Shown here: positions 41,855 to 50,027 of the stretch, one piece after another
How the letters are laid out: every line of letters begins with the position of its first letter
How positions within the stretch are numbered: the first letter of the stretch is position 1
NCBI GenBank assembly: GCA_016711205.1
Contig: JADJTM010000001.1
Span: forward strand, 1,674,001-1,738,000
Length of the DNA: 64,000 nt
Direction of reading: 5' to 3'
Source: Micropruina sp.
GTDB lineage: Bacteria; Actinomycetota; Actinomycetes; Propionibacteriales; Propionibacteriaceae
Program-made: the position numbers and the translations under genes
The notes under the pieces: generated by a model
Told to the model about the DNA's origin: nothing
Seen by the model: the letters and a program-made list of their open reading frames with translations, nothing else
Databases searched by the model: none

Positions 41855-44440
41855 TCAACGCACCTGCACGTAGCCGTGCGCGCCGCGTTCGGCGTCGATC
41901 ATGATGTGGGTGACCATCGGGTAGCGGCCCGCCTCGGCGAACACGGCCTCGACGAAGCCGCCCTGCGCGGCCTGCAGTCCCAGGGCCTGCGAGCCGCCGT
42001 CCGTGCTGCCGAAGGCGTCCCGGCCGCGCCGCAGCACATAGCGTCCCTCGACGTAGACGGTGTCGAACTGCGCGCCGACGATGTGAAAGCTGCTCGGCCG
42101 GTTGGGCCCGGCGTCCAGCACCCAGAACCGCACCCGCTGCCCCGCCGTCGCCTCGAGCGGCGCCTGGTCGTAGCCGTTGGCGATGCCGTTGAAGGCCACG
42201 TAGCTCGGCTTCTCGGCTGCGATCGCGTCCGCGTTCACCTCGGTCGCGGACGCCGCATCGGGGGCGGCGGTCTGCAGGTAGGTCTCGGACTGCACCAGCA
42301 CGTACGAGCGGTCAACGGCGGGCAACCCGTCGGGTTCGATCACCACCGCGCCGAACATTCCGGCCGCGATGTGGGTCGACATCGGCATCGTCGAGCAGTG
42401 GTAGAGCCAGATGCCGGCCTTGGTGGCGGTGAACCGGTAGACCAGCGATTCGCCAGGCTGGATGGTGCGCATCGGACGATCCGGCGCCAGCGATCCGGCG
42501 TGAAAGTCGATGGAGTGCCCGATGGTGCCACCGTTGACCAGGGTGATCTCGAAGACGTCGCCGACCTTGCCGTGCAGGGTCGGGCCCGGCGCGCGTCCGT
42601 TGAAGGTCCAGCGCTTCTGCCACACCCCGGGCGCCACCTCCAGCGGCACCTCCTGAGCGGTCAGCGTCAGCTGGTGCACCTTCTCGCCCGGGGTGAGCGG
42701 CGCGAGGACCGGATCGATCACCCCTGTGAGCGGCTGCGCGTTGCTGGACGTGCCGTGGCCGGCATGCCCGTCGCCGCCATCGGCAGGCGTCGCGGCCGGC
42801 GCCGTCGCACCGCTCACGTTGACCGCGAACACCATGCCCATCTGCTTGTGGCCGACGATCGAGCAGTAGCCCTGAACCGTGGCGCCGATCACGCCCGCGT
42901 CCAACGTGGCCTTCTCGCCCGGCCCCAGCCGGGCCGTCCGGGCCTCGCCGATCACCAGATCGTGGGTGTTGGTGTCGGAGTTGACCAGGTCGACCACCAG
43001 CGCGTCCCCGGGGTTCAGCGTCACCGAGTTGGGCACGTAGTGCATGGCGATGATCTCGACCCGCACGCGCACCGTCCGTCCGGTCGGGGTGACCTGGGTC
43101 GCGGCAGGGGCGGCGCTCACTCCGGCCGCATGTGGATCGACGCCGACGCCGACCACCGCGGCGGTCGCCACGGCGGCGAACCCGGCGATCACCTGGGTCG
43201 CTGAGAACGGGTGCGGACGTGGCTGCGGCGGCTCCGGTTCCTCACCCCTGGCCAGCGCCCGGCGAGCACCGAGGGACGCCTTCAGCCCGAGCACCATGAT
43301 CGGCAGGAACGATGCGGCGGCGCCGAGTGCCAGCAGCGACCCGGTGACCTTCACCCAACTGGGCATCGGGGCGAGCCACAGCACCAGGCCGCCGTTGATG
43401 GCGACCAGCCGAAAGCCGGCTCCGGCGTTGAAGAAGCGCTGGCCGGCGCGGACGACGGACGGTCCGCCGCCAAGCACGGACGGCAACAGGTACGACAGTG
43501 CCCCGGTGAGGAGCTGCACTCCGAAACCGGCGGCGAGCGCGGCGGCGGGCCAGTTGAACGTCTCACGCACCACGGCCCAGTCGGCTGCGCTGACCAGCAC
43601 CCAGCCCGCCCAGGTCAGCCCGATCACCAGCCATCCCAGTGCGGCGAGCACCGATGCGGGCGCGAACTCGGTGATCGGCTTGGCGCGCAGCGGACGCCAC
43701 AGTGCCCCGGCCCACAGCGCGAAGCCGGCCAGGTAGGCGACCAGGCCGAGTGCGCCGATCAAGGTGATGCCGGCCAGTGCGCCGCCGACCGCCACCACGA
43801 TGCCGGTGAGCAGTACCGGCAGAGCACGCTGGGTGAGGGCCTCGGCGGCGGCGTCCATGCGGGTGCGCAGCATGGTCGGCCACAGGGTGAGCAGAGTGCC
43901 CGTGACAGTGAGGCCCATCCAGCCCAGCACGTTGGTGAGGGCGTGGGCGACCAGCAGCCGTCCGTGCCAGGCGTCCGTCCAGCCCCAGGCCAGCGCGATG
44001 CCGAACCCGGCACCGACGGCCAGACTCGCGGCGGCCGCGACGTAGTAGCGCACTGTGACCCGGAAGCGCGCCGGCAACGCCCGGCGCAGCATGCGCACCA
44101 GCAGCCAGCCGTGCCAGATCACCGCGAACCCGACGATGCTGCCGCCCACCAACGTGATCGGCCAGATCGTGGTCGGGACGCCGACGAACACCAGCGCCGA
44201 CCCCAGCGTCAGCAGGGCCAGCCGGAGGTTCTGCTGCGGGGGCGGCGGTTGGCGCAGCAGGGTCTGGGCGAAATGCATGCTCCAGACCATGATCGAGTGG
44301 GTGACTGCGCCCAGAAACACCAGGTGCAGCAGCAGCCACTGACTCTCGGCCAGCCAGCGGTGCCCGAGCGCGACGACCACGGCGATGCTCAGCCAGCCGA
44401 TCAGCGGCCAGTCCCGCCAGGGCGAACGTCCCCGCCTCAC
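41855..44440 (-). CDS. nirK: membrane-anchored copper nitrite reductase with extra cupredoxin
   Basis: 861 residues, GTG 44440 with GGGAGGG 7 bases upstream. Residues 1-410 hold about ten to twelve membrane spans, resembling NnrS-like proteins. About 450-545 is a cupredoxin with ligands His493, Cys526, His531 and Met534 or Met536. About 580-861 is a two-domain multicopper oxidase of the NirK/AniA type. Type-1 ligands are His642, Cys682, His690 and Met695; type-2 ligands are His647, His681 and His786; Asp645 is the catalytic Asp in HSIDFH. It should reduce nitrite to nitric oxide outside the membrane, with the fused cupredoxin as electron donor. The DUF2249 gene follows. Confidence 0.88.
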   Translation of the reverse strand: MRRGRSPWRDWPLIGWLSIAVVVALGHRWLAESQWLLLHLVFLGAVTHSIMVWSMHFAQTLLRQPPPPQQNLRLALLTLGSALVFVGVPTTIWPITLVGGSIVGFAVIWHGWLLVRMLRRALPARFRVTVRYYVAAAASLAVGAGFGIALAWGWTDAWHGRLLVAHALTNVLGWMGLTVTGTLLTLWPTMLRTRMDAAAEALTQRALPVLLTGIVVAVGGALAGITLIGALGLVAYLAGFALWAGALWRPLRAKPITEFAPASVLAALGWLVIGLTWAGWVLVSAADWAVVRETFNWPAAALAAGFGVQLLTGALSYLLPSVLGGGPSVVRAGQRFFNAGAGFRLVAINGGLVLWLAPMPSWVKVTGSLLALGAAASFLPIMVLGLKASLGARRALARGEEPEPPQPRPHPFSATQVIAGFAAVATAAVVGVGVDPHAAGVSAAPAATQVTPTGRTVRVRVEIIAMHYVPNSVTLNPGDALVVDLVNSDTNTHDLVIGEARTARLGPGEKATLDAGVIGATVQGYCSIVGHKQMGMVFAVNVSGATAPAATPADGGDGHAGHGTSSNAQPLTGVIDPVLAPLTPGEKVHQLTLTAQEVPLEVAPGVWQKRWTFNGRAPGPTLHGKVGDVFEITLVNGGTIGHSIDFHAGSLAPDRPMRTIQPGESLVYRFTATKAGIWLYHCSTMPMSTHIAAGMFGAVVIEPDGLPAVDRSYVLVQSETYLQTAAPDAASATEVNADAIAAEKPSYVAFNGIANGYDQAPLEATAGQRVRFWVLDAGPNRPSSFHIVGAQFDTVYVEGRYVLRRGRDAFGSTDGGSQALGLQAAQGGFVEAVFAEAGRYPMVTHIMIDAERGAHGYVQVR

Positions 44441-44459
44441 CGCGCCCTCCCTTTTCTAC

Positions 44460-44490
44460 AAATGACTCTGTAAAAATACCGTGTGAGTGG
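44460..44490 (-). promoter_or_regulatory. A+T-rich nirK upstream region
   Basis: Upstream of nirK the sequence turns A+T-rich: CTACAAATGACTCTGTAAAAATAC at 44456-44479 includes TACA-N8-TGTA. It is the likely promoter or a regulator site (a nitrogen-oxide or oxygen sensor would make sense), but I cannot assign the regulator. Confidence 0.35.
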
Positions 44491-44538
44491 CGCTCGACCA
44501 AACCCGTGGCGTCCGAGCCGGGCACCCTGTTCTCGCTC

Positions 44539-44725
44539 GACGGGGAATGGGGACGGTTCCTTTACCTGTCGGAACGGCCAGAGCATCACCGACGGGCAAT
44601 CGTGCCGACGGGGAATGGGGACCGGGGAATGGGGACGGTTCCTTTACCTGTCGGAACGGCCAGAGCATCGCGGGCGGTTCCGGCGGGTAAGGGGACGGGG
44701 CCGCTACCGTTCAGAACGGCCAGAT
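44539..44725 (+). repeat. REP2 cluster at the SLC13 gene end
   Basis: GAATGGGGACGGTTCCTTTA followed by CCTGTCGGAACGGCCAGAGCATC occurs at about 44545 and 44627. A third, diverged unit (AAGGGGACGGGGCCGCTACC then GTTCAGAACGGCCAGATC) overlaps the stop and last codons of the SLC13-type gene. As with cobF, the downstream copies carry a piece resembling the gene's 3' end. Confidence 0.88.
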
Positions 44726-46270
44726 CAGCGGCACATAGAGCACTGCCACGGCCAGGAACAGCAGCAACATCGGCAGGCCGAGCTTCCAGTAGTCCGAGAA
44801 CACGTAGCCGCCCGGTTCGAGCACCATGGTGTTGGCCGGCGTCGCCACCGGAGTGAGGAACGCCGCGGCGCCCGCGACCGTCAGCGCCATCATGAACGGC
44901 AGCACCGACACGTTCAGATCGGACGCCAGCACGGTCGCGATCGGCAGCATGATCAACACGGTGGCCATGTTGCTGATCAGCTGGCCCAGAATCATGGTCA
45001 GTAGGCACATCACCAGCAATGCCAGGTGGGGTGAGGTGCCGCCGACCAGCGCGAGCATCTGCTCCGCGATCATGTCGGCCGCACCGGTCGAGATGAACGC
45101 GGTGGACAGCGGGATCATGCCACCGACCAGCACCACCGTCGTCCAGTTGATCGCGCGGTAAGCCTGAGCAGAGGTGAACACGCCGGTGAGGACGATCGCC
45201 ACGGCGGCCAGCACGGCGGCGATGACCGGCGGTAGCAGTCCGGTGGCGAGCATCAGCACCATCACGGCCAACACCGTCATCGACCTCTTGGCGCCGGCGC
45301 CGAGCGGGATCGAGCGTCGCAGCGACTCCGGGGGGTCCACCACCAGAACGTCCGAACCGGAGGTGTGGTACTGAAGGTGCTCCCAGGTTCCGCTCAGCAG
45401 CAGCACGTCGCCGGCCTGCAGTACCGCGCCGGTCTCGGTCAGCGGCGCGCCCGCGCGCTGCAAGCCCAACACCACCAGATCACCCGAGGGGGTCGACATG
45501 CCTGGGAACAGGTGGACGCCGATCAGCGCGGAGCGCGGCGGGATGACCACCTCGGTCGCGCCGCGGCTCACGCCCAGCAACTCGGTGTCTTCGCCCAGGG
45601 CGTACTGGTCGCGCAGGGTTCGGACGTGCCCGCCGACGTCCGGCGGAAGCACGCTCGGCGCCCGGTGCGGCAACAACCGGCGACCGAACAAAACGATGAT
45701 CAGCAGCCCGCCGGCCAGCAGCGGCAGCCCCGCCAGGGCGAACTCGAAGTAGCCGAACGGACGCTCCCCCGCATCGGTCGCCGCGTCGCTGACCAGAATG
45801 TTCACCGGCGTTCCGGTCAGCAGCAACAACGAGCCCGCGTGGGCCGAGAAAGCGAGCGGAATCAACAGCTGACTGGGCGCGATGCGGGCTCGGATGGCCA
45901 CCACCACGACCACCGGCACCAGCGCCGCCACGGATCCGTTCACGCTGATCAAAGCCGTCAGCAGGGCCACCAGCCCGCCGATCATCAGCAGCAGCCGCAC
46001 CCGGCTACCGCCGCCCTGGTTGATCACCTGCTGCCCCGCCCAGGCCGTGACGCCGGTGGCGTCCAGCGCGTCCGAGACCACGAACAGGGCGGCGATGAAG
46101 ATGACCGTGGGGTCGCCGAACCCGGCCAGCGCCTGGTTCAGGGTCAGCACGCCGCTGCCCCACAGGGCGACGGCGACGCCGAGTGCGACGACTCCCAGCG
46201 GGACGCGGTTGGACAGGAACGCGATCACCGCGGCGACGAGGATGAGCAGAACGGTTACCACTGGGGTCAC
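44711..46270 (-). CDS. SLC13 family permease with TrkA-C (RCK) domain
   Basis: 519 residues, GTG start at 46270. Two membrane halves flank a cytoplasmic TrkA-C/RCK_C domain at about residues 205-295 (LGVSRGATEVVIPPRSALIG, VVLGLQRAGAPL, AGDVLLLSGTWEHL). The halves carry the DASS-type pore motifs: LLLLTGTPVNILVSDAA in the first and FLTPVATPANTMVLEPG in the second. Family members carry dicarboxylates, sulfate or other anions; the substrate is unknown. It is upstream of nirK on the same strand, separated by about 270 bp of REP2 repeats, so a shared transcript is doubtful. Confidence 0.87.
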   Translation of the reverse strand: MTPVVTVLLILVAAVIAFLSNRVPLGVVALGVAVALWGSGVLTLNQALAGFGDPTVIFIAALFVVSDALDATGVTAWAGQQVINQGGGSRVRLLLMIGGLVALLTALISVNGSVAALVPVVVVVAIRARIAPSQLLIPLAFSAHAGSLLLLTGTPVNILVSDAATDAGERPFGYFEFALAGLPLLAGGLLIIVLFGRRLLPHRAPSVLPPDVGGHVRTLRDQYALGEDTELLGVSRGATEVVIPPRSALIGVHLFPGMSTPSGDLVVLGLQRAGAPLTETGAVLQAGDVLLLSGTWEHLQYHTSGSDVLVVDPPESLRRSIPLGAGAKRSMTVLAVMVLMLATGLLPPVIAAVLAAVAIVLTGVFTSAQAYRAINWTTVVLVGGMIPLSTAFISTGAADMIAEQMLALVGGTSPHLALLVMCLLTMILGQLISNMATVLIMLPIATVLASDLNVSVLPFMMALTVAGAAAFLTPVATPANTMVLEPGGYVFSDYWKLGLPMLLLFLAVAVLYVPLIWPF

Positions 46271-46606
46271 AGGGTGGACTCTAGTGCTCCCGTCCTGCCG
46301 GGTTGCTCAGGACGCGACCGTGACCGCCGCAACCCGTCTGTTCCAAGCGGAGTGTCTCGACAGCGACCCGGGGACGCGCATCGCCGGGCGAGAGATGCTG
46401 ACGACTGCCGCTGCTTCACGGGACGGCCGACGAGTCACGCTGTGCGGTCGACGACCCGGCCTGGCGGCGTGCGCGTGGACGGTCCGCGCCGGGCGGCGAT
46501 CTGCCGCTGACGAGCGCCAACGCATTTTGGTCGAATCGGCTAGAATAAGGTCCTACAACCTTCAACCGATCATGCGGACGAAACCGCGTCAGGAGTGCTC
46601 CCCCTC
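46271..46606. other. intergenic, probable divergent promoters
   Basis: The spacer between the SLC13-type gene and the HAD gene has no convincing open frame. A small A+T-rich patch with TAGAAT (46541-46546) lies about 60 bp before the HAD start and could be a -10 box, but I see no matching -35. Confidence 0.4.
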
Positions 46607-47443
46607 GTGGGCAAAACGGTCTTTCTCGACTTCGACGGAACCTATGCGCACAACGGCGTGGTGCCGCCCGCGCACGTCCGGGCAGTGGGCGAGGCGCAGC
46701 GCAACGGCCATCGGGTGCTGCTGTGCACCGGCCGTCCCAAGGCGTTGGTGGCGGCGGACGATATCGCGGTGTTCGACGGCCTGGTGGCGGCCGCGGGCGG
46801 GTATGTCGAGGTGAAGGGTGAGGTGCTCGCCGATCGACGCTTTCCGGCCGGGGTGGCTGCCCGCGCGATCGCTTTGCTGGACGCGAACGACGCGGCCTAC
46901 ATTCTGGAGGGCCCGGACGCGGTGTACGTCGCGCCCGGCATGAAGCAGCGACTCGTGCTGCTGTTGACCGGCGACGAGCACGGGCCGAGCTTCGGTGAAG
47001 CGGCCGACGGCATTCTGGCACCGCTACAGGTATCGGACGACCCGGCGTCCGAGTCGTTCGCCAAGATCACCTGCTTCGATTCCGCGGTTCCCACCAGCTG
47101 GATCGGGGCGCAGCTCGCCCCAGAGGTCTGCGTGGTGCCCAGTTCGATAGGTTCGCTGGGCGAGCGCGGCGGTGAGTTCTTCTTGAGCGGGGTCAACAAA
47201 TCGGTGGGCATCGCGGTGGTCGAGCAGCACTTCGCCATCGACCGCGCCGACATCATCGCCATCGGTGACAGCCACAACGATCTCGAAATGGTGGCCTACG
47301 CCGGCACGGGTGTGGCCATCGAAGGCGGGGTGCCCGAACTGCTGGCCAGCGCCGACATGATCGTGCCGCCTCCGCAGCGCAACGGTCTGGTGGAGGCCTT
47401 CGAGCGGCTCGGGCTGATCGGCACGTCGGTGCGGGCCGCCTGA
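46607..47443 (+). CDS. HAD family (Cof-type) hydrolase
   Basis: 278 residues from GTG 46607 (VGKTVFLDFDGTYAHNG), with AGGAG about 11 bases upstream; GTG 46595 lies on top of that site and is unlikely. HAD motifs: DFDGT (nucleophile Asp), LLCTGRPKA (motif II), a Cof-type cap in the middle, SGVNKSVGIAVV (motif III Lys) and IAIGDSHNDLEM (motif IV). It is probably a sugar-phosphate or other small phosphate-ester phosphatase. It is divergent from the SLC13 gene; the 335-bp spacer holds no recognisable gene or motif. Confidence 0.88.
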   Translation: MGKTVFLDFDGTYAHNGVVPPAHVRAVGEAQRNGHRVLLCTGRPKALVAADDIAVFDGLVAAAGGYVEVKGEVLADRRFPAGVAARAIALLDANDAAYILEGPDAVYVAPGMKQRLVLLLTGDEHGPSFGEAADGILAPLQVSDDPASESFAKITCFDSAVPTSWIGAQLAPEVCVVPSSIGSLGERGGEFFLSGVNKSVGIAVVEQHFAIDRADIIAIGDSHNDLEMVAYAGTGVAIEGGVPELLASADMIVPPPQRNGLVEAFERLGLIGTSVRAA

Positions 47444-47620
47444 GTGGTGCTGCGGCGGGTGGACCTGGTCGCGGATCCGACCGCGTTGTGATGAGTGCGG
47501 CCGGAGCGCGTCGAGGCCGGCGGTGCGCAGGCCAGCGATCAAGCACTCAGCAGGCCCCCTCACCGGGGCTGAGCGCCCCGGGCACTGCAGGCTGAGGTAA
47601 GGACGGCCGGAGGACCGCCG

Positions 47621-47875
47621 CTACGCGGTGGAGCGCGACTGCCACCACTGCCAGGCGACGGTCACGATCACGGCGCCGACCAGCGAGCCGATCAGGCCGG
47701 AGGGACGTAGCTCGAGGCCGTCTCCGGACAACAGGCTGATCAGCAGCCCGCCCACGAACGACCCGGCCAGGCCGGACGCGAACGCCATCGGCCAGTTGAC
47801 GTGCTTCTTGCCGAGAATGAGCTGGGCGCCGGCTCCGACGACCATGCCGAACAGGATGATGCCAATGATGAGCAC
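47621..47875 (-). CDS. GlsB/YeaQ/YmgE family membrane protein
   Basis: 84 residues, GTG start. It has the glycine-rich pattern of this family in three short membrane spans: LIIGIILFGMVVGAGAQLIL, WPMAFASGLAGSFVGGLLIS, and GLIGSLVGAVIVTVAWQWW. Members are stress-linked membrane proteins of unclear mechanism (once called transglycosylase-associated). It stands alone. Confidence 0.88.
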   Translation of the reverse strand: MLIIGIILFGMVVGAGAQLILGKKHVNWPMAFASGLAGSFVGGLLISLLSGDGLELRPSGLIGSLVGAVIVTVAWQWWQSRSTA

Positions 47876-47972
47876 CGCGGTAGCCTACACGCCGCGCGCG
47901 CCGTGGCCCGTGCACCGCTCGCGAGCAGGATGCTCAGCTCAGCCCGAAGCGTGAGCCCGACGCCGGCGCAGC

Positions 47973-48166
47973 CCGCCGATCGCCGGGTTCTGGTTGTTAT
48001 CACCGGCCCTGACACCGAAGAGAGAGCCGCTTTGGGGCCAACGCCACTTTGTGGTTGGCATCTATACCCCCGGGGAGTATTCATATCAACCACAAAGTGG
48101 CGACCCCGTTACGGGCTCGCCCTCGGCCCACCCATATCAACAAGAAGTTGGCGAGTGGCGCCTGAT
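47973..48166 (+). repeat. interspersed palindromic element, copy C
   Basis: 194 bp, collinear with copy A: CCGCCGATCGCC edge, GGTTCTGGTTGTTAT box, central palindrome 48045-48099 (CACTTTGTGGTTGGCATCTA ... TATTCATATCAACCACAAAG), then CATATCAACAAGAAGTTGGC and the AGTGGCGCCTGAT edge. It lies in the 376-bp gap between the GlsB-like gene and DUF1272; I see nothing else in that gap. Confidence 0.88.
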
Positions 48167-48252
48167 CCCAACGGTGCTGCAGCCGAGGCAGCGCGCAACC
48201 GGCCGGCTGCAGCAACACCCGTCAGCCGACGCTTCCCGACAGCAAGATCAGC

Positions 48253-48504
48253 TCAGGCAGTCCGGGCGAGACAGAGCCGGCCGTCCGAATGCGGATGCGG
48301 CTCAGGGGGATTCGCGCCGCTCAGCCGGCGCGGGCGGATCGGTCGAAGCGCAAGGTTGCCGCCGCAGTTGGGGCAGGTGCACCGCGGAAATGTGGCGGCG
48401 CAGCCGGCGCACCACGTGCACTCGAAGGAGCATATGTAGACCTGATGATCCTCGATAGCAAGCTCACGGCTGCAACGCTCACAGTTGCGGCGATACTCCA
48501 GCAT
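48253..48504 (-). CDS. DUF1272 zinc-ribbon-like protein
   Basis: 83 residues, ATG start. Conserved DUF1272 pattern: MLEYRRNCERCSRELAIED, then YICSFECTWCAGCAATF, then CTCPNCGGNLALRPIRPRR. Nine or ten cysteines suggest a small zinc-binding protein. The last 25 residues (GANPPEPHPHSDGR and on) are longer than I expect for the family. Function is unknown. Confidence 0.87.
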   Translation of the reverse strand: MLEYRRNCERCSRELAIEDHQVYICSFECTWCAGCAATFPRCTCPNCGGNLALRPIRPRRLSGANPPEPHPHSDGRLCLARTA

Positions 48505-48638
48505 GGGTGGCTTGCCTTTCGCGCTGGGAGGAGGTCAGTGTCTGATCAGGCGGACCCACCACGAACCGAACCCACAACCGCACGCTGGCCAGCCGCACCC
48601 ATCGATGGCGCGATGGTTTGGCTGAGTGAGACGCCGTT

Positions 48639-48723
48639 GGCCGGGTCGCTCCGTTCCCCCCGGATGAAGCGACCCGGCCATCAGCGTCTATTCTCGTCCC
48701 CCCGACGACAACAACAATAGACG
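48639..48723 (-). terminator. two consecutive hairpins after dprA
   Basis: GGCCGGGTCGCT (48639-48650) pairs with AGCGACCCGGCC (48668-48679), and CGTCTATT (48685-48692) pairs with AATAGACG (48716-48723). On the minus strand they follow the dprA stop (48873) by about 150 bp, so they are good candidates for ending the yraN-comM-dprA transcript. The rest of the 48505-48872 gap shows nothing recognisable. Confidence 0.55.
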
Positions 48724-48872
48724 TCGCTTGGTGTTACGTCAGTCACCCGCGCGAGTGACGCGAAGCCTGCCACTGGTCGGACAACCCGGGCCGCCAAGCT
48801 GAGCTCTGAGGCCCAGCGCTGGAAGCGTCGGTCGCTTGGGCACCATTCGGCACCCTCATTCGTTCGACCAAG

Positions 48873-50027
48873 TCAGCCGAGTCGACGCTGATCGCCGCCG
48901 TTATCGCCGCCCTCATCGCCCGGTGGTGGCTGGGTCAGCCGCCACCCGTTCGCGCCTTGGGTGACCAGACCGCGCCCGGCCAGCCGGTCGAGCACCCCCA
49001 GGCAACTACCCAACGGCACCCCTGCCCGCAGCGACACCTCGCCCGAGGCGACCAGTCCGCGCGCCGGCAGTGCCTCGAACACGGCGAGTTCGTCGGGCGA
49101 CAGGTCGTCCAGCGTGCGGTGCTGGGACGGACGGTGCGCCGGTCTGCGGCCGAGCGGCCCCACCAACTCGAGCACGTCTTCGACGCCGGTGCACAGCACG
49201 GCTTCCGCCTCGCGAATCAACCGGTGCGGGGTGGCGGACGCGGCGCTGTACACCGGACCCGGAACGGCCATCACCACCCGCTGGCAGGCGCTCGCCCAGC
49301 TGACGGTGTTGCGCGCCCCGCTGCGCAACGCGGCCTCGACCAGAATGGTGGCCGGGGTCAGTGCGGCGATCAGGCGGTTGCGCGAGAGGAAGCGCACCCT
49401 GGTCGGGTGCTCGCACGGCGGGAGTTCGCTGACCAGCAGCCCATGATTGGCCACCCGCTGCAGTAGCGCCGAGTTGCCGCTGGGGTACGGCTTGTCGAGG
49501 CCACCCGCCATCACGGCGACCGTGGTGGCGTCGGCGGCCAGCGCCCCGGTGTGCGCGGCGGCGTCGATGCCGTAGGCGCCGCCGCTGACCGTGGTGATGC
49601 CGTGGCCGCCCAGCCCCGCAGCCAAGTCGGTGGTCACGGTCTGCCCGTAGGCGGTGCATGCCCGCGCTCCGACGATCGAGACCGCGCGCTGCACGGCATC
49701 GGACAACCCGACCTGGCCCTTGAGCCACAGCCCGAAGGGCGCCCCGCCCAGGTCCTGCACCGGCTCGCACCCGGCCAGATCGCCCAGCGCGATGGGCCAC
49801 TCGTCGTCGCCGGGTATCACGAACCGCAACCGGTAGCGCTCGGTGGCCCGGCGCACGTCCGCCAGATCGAGCCGGTGCGCTCTGGCGGTCCAGCGCGACG
49901 GTGAGGTGGGCGTCAGCAGCGATCGCCACACCGCCTCGGCTCCGTGCCGCTCCACCAGTGCCGCCAGGTCGCGGCTGCCCGGCTCGACCGCGCAACACAG
50001 CGCCATGCGCGCCTCACGCTCGTGCAC
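48873..50027 (-). CDS. dprA: DNA-processing protein DprA
   Basis: 384 residues. DprA binds incoming single-stranded DNA and loads RecA in transformation. The Rossmann-like core is complete: VSIVGARACTAYGQTV, TVSGGAYGIDAAAHTGAL, AVMAGGLDKPYPSGNSAL, LPPCEHPTRVRFLSRNRLIAAL, and ILVEAALRSGARNTVSWA. A C-terminal winged-helix-like domain (from about 300) follows. Its start overlaps the comM end by 14 bp. ATG at residue 8 is an alternative start. Confidence 0.93.
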   Translation of the reverse strand: MHEREARMALCCAVEPGSRDLAALVERHGAEAVWRSLLTPTSPSRWTARAHRLDLADVRRATERYRLRFVIPGDDEWPIALGDLAGCEPVQDLGGAPFGLWLKGQVGLSDAVQRAVSIVGARACTAYGQTVTTDLAAGLGGHGITTVSGGAYGIDAAAHTGALAADATTVAVMAGGLDKPYPSGNSALLQRVANHGLLVSELPPCEHPTRVRFLSRNRLIAALTPATILVEAALRSGARNTVSWASACQRVVMAVPGPVYSAASATPHRLIREAEAVLCTGVEDVLELVGPLGRRPAHRPSQHRTLDDLSPDELAVFEALPARGLVASGEVSLRAGVPLGSCLGVLDRLAGRGLVTQGANGWRLTQPPPGDEGGDNGGDQRRLG

